Below, piece after piece: positions 61,385 through 64,000 of a stretch of 64,000 nt of DNA. Source of the stretch: Pholis gunnellus (lineage: Eukaryota; Chordata; Actinopteri; Perciformes; Pholidae); NCBI GenBank assembly GCA_910591455.2, contig OU342821.1:10726280-10790279 (forward strand), given 5' to 3'. The translations under genes were made by a program, and so were the position numbers. The notes beneath the pieces were generated by a model that saw only the letters and a list, made by a program, of their open reading frames with translations, searched no databases and was not told where the DNA came from. Numbering within the stretch: the first letter of the stretch is position 1; every line of letters begins with the position of its first letter.

Positions 61385-63954
61385 TGGTGTGTGTGTGAGT
61401 GTGTGTGTGTATCTCTGTTGTCCAGTGGCCTAACTGAAAACCAAATAGCTAAAAACTTTCCCCATGTGTGCTAATTAATATCTCTGCCCAAAGTTACCTT
61501 CAAAGTCAGGCCCTCTGAATTAGGCCAGTCTGTTCAAAACAGGTCAGGACACAGGTGTGTGTGCGTGTTTAAGACACAGACAGGAAGAAAGAGGTGTGAT
61601 GGTGTACGTGTGCTCATTGCATCTGTTAAACTTGATTTAAAGTTCAAAAGTGGCCCCTACTGGTAGATAAGTAGCACTGCTAAAGGTTTCGTTTTCATTA
61701 CTGTTTGAGGTTTTCTGAGCATCTTAAAGACCATTAGCTTTACCACATAACGGAACTGCATACATTTCTATTTTTAAACTAAAATGAGGTCACTAACAAC
61801 ACTCTCAATGCAATAAGACAGAGCTGAACCTGACGTCTCAGAGGTTTGAACTGTGACTGTACTCTATTCTATTTTTACTCTAAACTCACCTTGATGCTAC
61901 AGGCCAGCTCCATCAGTTTCTTTGCGTTTTCCTCAGAGCGGTACCTCTTCGGAACCGGGACACGAAAGAACTTGAGTGCACCCTCGAAGTCTGTTTGGAT
62001 CAGATCGTCTTTTGATGTCTGAGGAAAAGAAAGATGGTGAACACTTAAGAAACCGATACGCACAACCTGGAACAGCCTGTTTGGTTGACACTTGATTCTT
62101 TTTTTGCAACATGAAACAGCACAATCCTCACTGATTGACACACATTTCTGAATTGTCTTAACTATTTATGATAAACAACAGGTTTGTGATAAACTAGCTT
62201 AGGTTAAGAAACAAGCATGAGATAAAAGTTGGACGGATCCGTGGGGTGAGTCCTCACATGCGCAGACGTTTAAAATCTTTCCAAGGTTAGAGCTTCTTAA
62301 GGTACCTGCTGTGCCTTTCTGTGGTTGCGAGTGGTGTTGTTTTGTGTGTGCATTCATATTTGTTTGGGCTACCTTACCTTTAGTAATGCCAAGGCCACAT
62401 TGAAGATCACGCTGATGCCCTGAAAATAAAGACACATGTTTCATGGCGTGTTAAGGAATTAGAGAAACTGCAGGTCCAAAGAAATAAAAATAAAACATGG
62501 GTTTAACTATTAAAAAAGGACGGCGCATACCATCTTATCTTAAAATATTATTTGCCAGCAATGGACACACAATACTCAACAATGATAAAGGGACATTTAC
62601 AGCTTTGTTAATATGAAAGAGAAATGTATAAACTACTAGAACTTTAAGTGTTGCAGTTGCTGCTAATATTTGAATTTGCAGTGTCTCCTACTCTTCCTGG
62701 CAGATTTGTTATCAGCGCTGTCAGACTTCATAAGTTGAATAACTCCAATCTTAACATCTCTCCACAGAGGCTCGGGATTTGGCTGACACTCCAGTTTTCT
62801 TGGCTTGGACCACCGTGCTGAAAGGTCAATCTTCCCCTTGGTCGGAGGCTGTGTGTGATTTGAAGCAGCTTTTTCCCTCTCTGTAATCGGGTCTGTCCAT
62901 CATCTCCTAGATCTTGAACAGCCTCCCAGGTCCTGCTGCTGTGATGCATCATTACAGAATCACGGTTCCCTGCATTATTCAGCTGATTAATGGGACTTGG
63001 TTTTCACTAGACTTAACACTCAGGATAAAAAAAAAAATGTCTCTCTTCAGACAAGAAATTATTTCCCCCCCATGCTCTCACAGGCTGTCAAGTGGATACA
63101 ATTATTGTATTGACTTTGGCCAAACAGCCAGCTCTTGGAAGTGTTCATTGTTCCAAACTTCACTTCAAACTTTATTATTATTTTAACCCCTGGAGGCGTT
63201 CAGTGCTTTAATTTGAACAAATCTGTAAATAACTTCCAGTGAACACATCAAAATAAACAGGAGGTACATGAGCTCCGCTTAGAGCCATAGCAAAGGGTTC
63301 CTTAGAATACAGCTGTGTTGTATTTAAAATCCCATGTCATTGTTTACTGTATTACTGAATTTCAGCAGGGGAAGTTGAGTTGTGGGTCATTACCAACCTC
63401 ACACAGTAGCAGGTCAATGATATGGAAGACCATGTAAAGAGGGAACTTGGCTGTGAAGAGGGTGAGGAACCACTGAGAGGCATACATGTGGGCCTCCAGA
63501 CCCACATTCAGGAAATGGTTGTACAGGTCTGGTATATATTCCTGTTGAGGAGAGAGAGAAAGCAAAGGAGAGACAGAGGGGGAGAAAAAGGAATAAAGAG
63601 ACAGGAGCACAGAGAGGTAGGAGGAATGATGAGGAGGGAAGGAACAAGGAGAGAGGTAAATGAATAGATGTAATAAACACAAAAAGTAAAAAAAAGCAAA
63701 GTGGCCCTTTGTACGCAAGCTAACACATCTTTTCAGCCTGATTATGCGTGAACACAGTGAGGTCGACCACTGCTTTGGTGTACGTTCAGAGAAAAAACTC
63801 TTCACATCTGCAAATGAAACACGCATACCTGCATGAGCCTCTCAAGTTGGAAGAACTTGCAATGCAGGTCTTCAAAGTTCTGCTTGAAAAGGTCCCTGAG
63901 CCCGTAATCAAACATGATCTTGACCAGCACACTGAACGCTTGCTCCTCCGGCAT
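50449..63954 (-). CDS. rabgap1: rabgap1 gene, last eleven coding exons (5' part outside window)
   Basis: Rab GTPase-activating protein 1 (GAPCenA family), which stimulates GTP hydrolysis by Rab proteins on endosomal/centrosomal membranes. Eleven exons, all phase 0 with GT-AG introns, encode 409 residues to a TAA stop. Fragment residues 1-145 cover the C-terminal half of the TBC domain (PEEQAFSVLVKIMFDYGLRD, EAHMYASQWFLTLFTAKFPL, DFEGALKFFRV); the catalytic Arg and Gln fingers lie upstream, outside the window. Residues 148-400 form the long coiled coil (RENRRLQEANMRLEQENDD). The ending WFNRTLSSIKTVTGTQGKET is diagnostic. KEYHTLREQQ and KKNGSIIGEYKQ resemble RABGAP1 rather than RABGAP1L. The gene converges with strbp, as in human. 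Confidence 0.95.
50942..51142 (-). CDS. rabgap1: rabgap1 penultimate coding exon
   Basis: Acceptor TTTCTAG, donor CAG|GTACAC; 67 codons. Begins SKVDGCEKCSSLFNKEGRV, passes through a fast-evolving AAVTSATAGG segment, and ends with DLKNQLREMELELAQTKLQL then VEAECKIQ. A GA microsatellite (51154-51186) sits just outside the acceptor. Confidence 0.95.
51240..51830. repeat. degenerate minisatellite, same family (array 2)
   Basis: About 590 bases of repeated GACATACTATACTATG / CTTTTT(A/C)TGACA phrases, highly AT-rich, in the rabgap1 intron between the exons at 50942-51142 and 53065-53136. Confidence 0.75.
53065..53136 (-). CDS. rabgap1: rabgap1 exon: coiled coil, ICSQLSERLEKQ
   Basis: Acceptor CATGTAG, donor CGG|GTGAAT; 24 codons: ICSQLSERLEKQQTANRGEL then EKIR. 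Confidence 0.94.
55980..56063 (-). CDS. rabgap1: rabgap1 exon: coiled coil, LKEMCRRELDK
   Basis: Acceptor TTCCACAG, donor CAG|GTATGT; 28 codons: LKEMCRRELDKSESEIKKNG then SIIGEYKQ, matching RABGAP1 (SSIIGDYKQ). Confidence 0.95.
57154..57258 (-). CDS. rabgap1: rabgap1 exon: coiled coil, AEEKADALNKELL
   Basis: Acceptor GTGTCAG, donor CAG|GTTAGA; 35 codons: AEEKADALNKELLLTKQKLV then DSEDEKRRLEEESAQ, heptad-rich. Confidence 0.97.
57531..57641 (-). CDS. rabgap1: rabgap1 exon: coiled coil, RENRRLQEANMRLEQ
   Basis: Acceptor CGGCTCAG, donor AAC|GTAAGC; 37 codons: RENRRLQEANMRLEQENDDL then AHELVSSKIALRKDLDN, essentially invariant in the family. Confidence 0.97.
58892..58984 (-). CDS. rabgap1: rabgap1 exon: coiled-coil start
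   Basis: Acceptor CCCAACAG, donor GAG|GTAGAC; 31 codons, ISQKKLKKFEKEYHTLREQQ then EQQEAPIERYE. The HTLREQQ and APIERYE wording fits RABGAP1 rather than RABGAP1L. Confidence 0.95.
59525..59571 (+). repeat. compound (GC)n-(GCAC)n-(AC)n microsatellite
   Basis: Alternating purine-pyrimidine tract in a rabgap1 intron; sequence of this type favours Z-DNA. Confidence 0.97.
61331..61383 (+). repeat. (GT)26 microsatellite in rabgap1 intron
   Basis: Uninterrupted GT on the + strand (AC on the transcribed strand), about 500 bases below the exon at 61890. Confidence 0.98.
61890..62018 (-). CDS. rabgap1: rabgap1 exon: end of TBC domain
   Basis: Acceptor TTCCTCAG, donor AAG|GTGAGT; 43 codons. Encodes TSKDDLIQTDFEGALKFFRV, then PVPKRYRSEENAKKLMELAC, the TBC end and the link to the coiled coil. 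Confidence 0.97.
62378..62419 (-). CDS. rabgap1: rabgap1 micro-exon: GISVIFNVALALLK
   Basis: Only 42 bases (14 codons) between acceptor TTTTCAG and donor AAG|GTAAGG. The peptide GISVIFNVALALLK fits exactly between LLLCE and TSKDD of the family. It is too short for ORF-based detection. Confidence 0.95.
62700..63020 (+). repeat. probable dispersed repeat in rabgap1 intron
   Basis: Phrases such as GAAGCAGCTTTTTCCCTCTC, TCCATCATCTCCTAGATCTT and CAGGTCCTGCTGCTG resemble a repeat seen in many teleost introns. The identification is from memory and its class is not assigned. Confidence 0.4.
63398..63541 (-). CDS. rabgap1: rabgap1 exon: TBC domain, ASQWFLTLF block
   Basis: Acceptor CTCAACAG, donor GAG|GTTGGT; 48 codons. 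Encodes EYIPDLYNHF, then AHMYASQWFLTLFTAKFPL and VFHIIDLLLCE, the canonical C-terminal TBC motif. Confidence 0.97.
63829..63954 (-). CDS. rabgap1: rabgap1 exon: TBC domain, PEEQAF block
   Basis: Acceptor CTTCCTCAG and donor CAG|GTATGC on the minus strand; 42 codons. Encodes MPEEQAFSVLVKIMFDYGLR, then DLFKQNFEDLHCKFFQLERL, conserved TBC-domain helices. The preceding exon is beyond the right edge. Confidence 0.96.
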
Positions 63955-64000
63955 CTGAGGAAGACGACACAGAGGTTTAGTAATTAGTGCCTCCACGGGT

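Larger units (their letters stand above)
51143..61889 (-). other. rabgap1: rabgap1 introns in the coiled-coil region
   Basis: Introns between the seven coiled-coil exons range from about 0.3 kb (57259-57530) to about 2.9 kb (58985-61889). Apart from minisatellite array 2, microsatellites and a short hairpin at 60168-60204, nothing was recognised in them. Confidence 0.85.

Noticed and set aside
63362..63826. 154-codon minus ORF as a single exon
   Set aside because: The conserved part is 63398-63541; the Ser/Leu/Phe-rich part upstream is the pyrimidine-rich intron before the acceptor.
50449..63954. Identity as rabgap1l rather than rabgap1
   Set aside because: EYHTLREQQ, APIERYE, NGSIIGEYKQ and the GTQGKETT ending are closer to RABGAP1 than to RABGAP1L as I recall them.

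Overview
This is vertebrate genomic DNA, almost certainly from a ray-finned (teleost) fish. It has short exons with GT-AG introns, very many long CA/TG microsatellites, homopolymer G/C tracts, and relics of dispersed repeats that resemble families common in teleost genomes. There are no prokaryotic operons, CRISPR arrays or recognisable RNA genes.

Two protein-coding genes lie tail to tail. On the + strand is a complete or nearly complete strbp gene (spermatid perinuclear RNA-binding protein, the ILF3/NF90 paralogue). Sixteen coding exons run from 14975 to 32637, and a candidate initiator exon that would supply the ATG sits at 6856-7014. Joined in phase they give about 746 residues: a DZF (inactive nucleotidyltransferase-like) domain, a basic nuclear-localisation segment, two double-stranded-RNA-binding motifs, an RG-rich stretch and the typical short STRBP tail. 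On the - strand are the last eleven coding exons of rabgap1 (63954 down to 50449): 409 residues covering the C-terminal half of the Rab-GAP TBC domain and the long C-terminal coiled coil. The rest of rabgap1 lies beyond the right edge. The convergent STRBP/RABGAP1 pair matches the neighbourhood known from human chromosome 9q33, which supports both identities and argues against ILF3 and RABGAP1L.

Layout: 1-6855 is upstream or intronic sequence with repeat relics. 6856-14974 holds the candidate start exon and a large microsatellite-rich intron. 14975-32637 is the strbp coding region. 32638 to about 41.2 kb is probably strbp 3'UTR or near downstream sequence, with proximal and distal AATAAA signals and three Pumilio-type TGTAAATA sites. 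41.2-48.4 kb is a convergent intergenic interval with a 1.1-kb inverted-repeat element, a direct duplication and an ETS/RFX-like promoter signature. 48.4-50.4 kb is probably rabgap1 3'UTR. 50.4-64 kb is rabgap1 exons and introns.

No wholly new system is evident. The most unusual points are an acidic expansion of about 58 residues inside the strbp DZF domain, encoded by two GAG microsatellites on either side of an intron; a tandem in-frame acceptor beside it; a possible alternative strbp last exon at 35185; an X-box/ETS cluster next to a broken acidic ORF in the intergenic gap; and several uncatalogued repeat structures. All homology statements rest on recalled family sequences, since no database search was possible.
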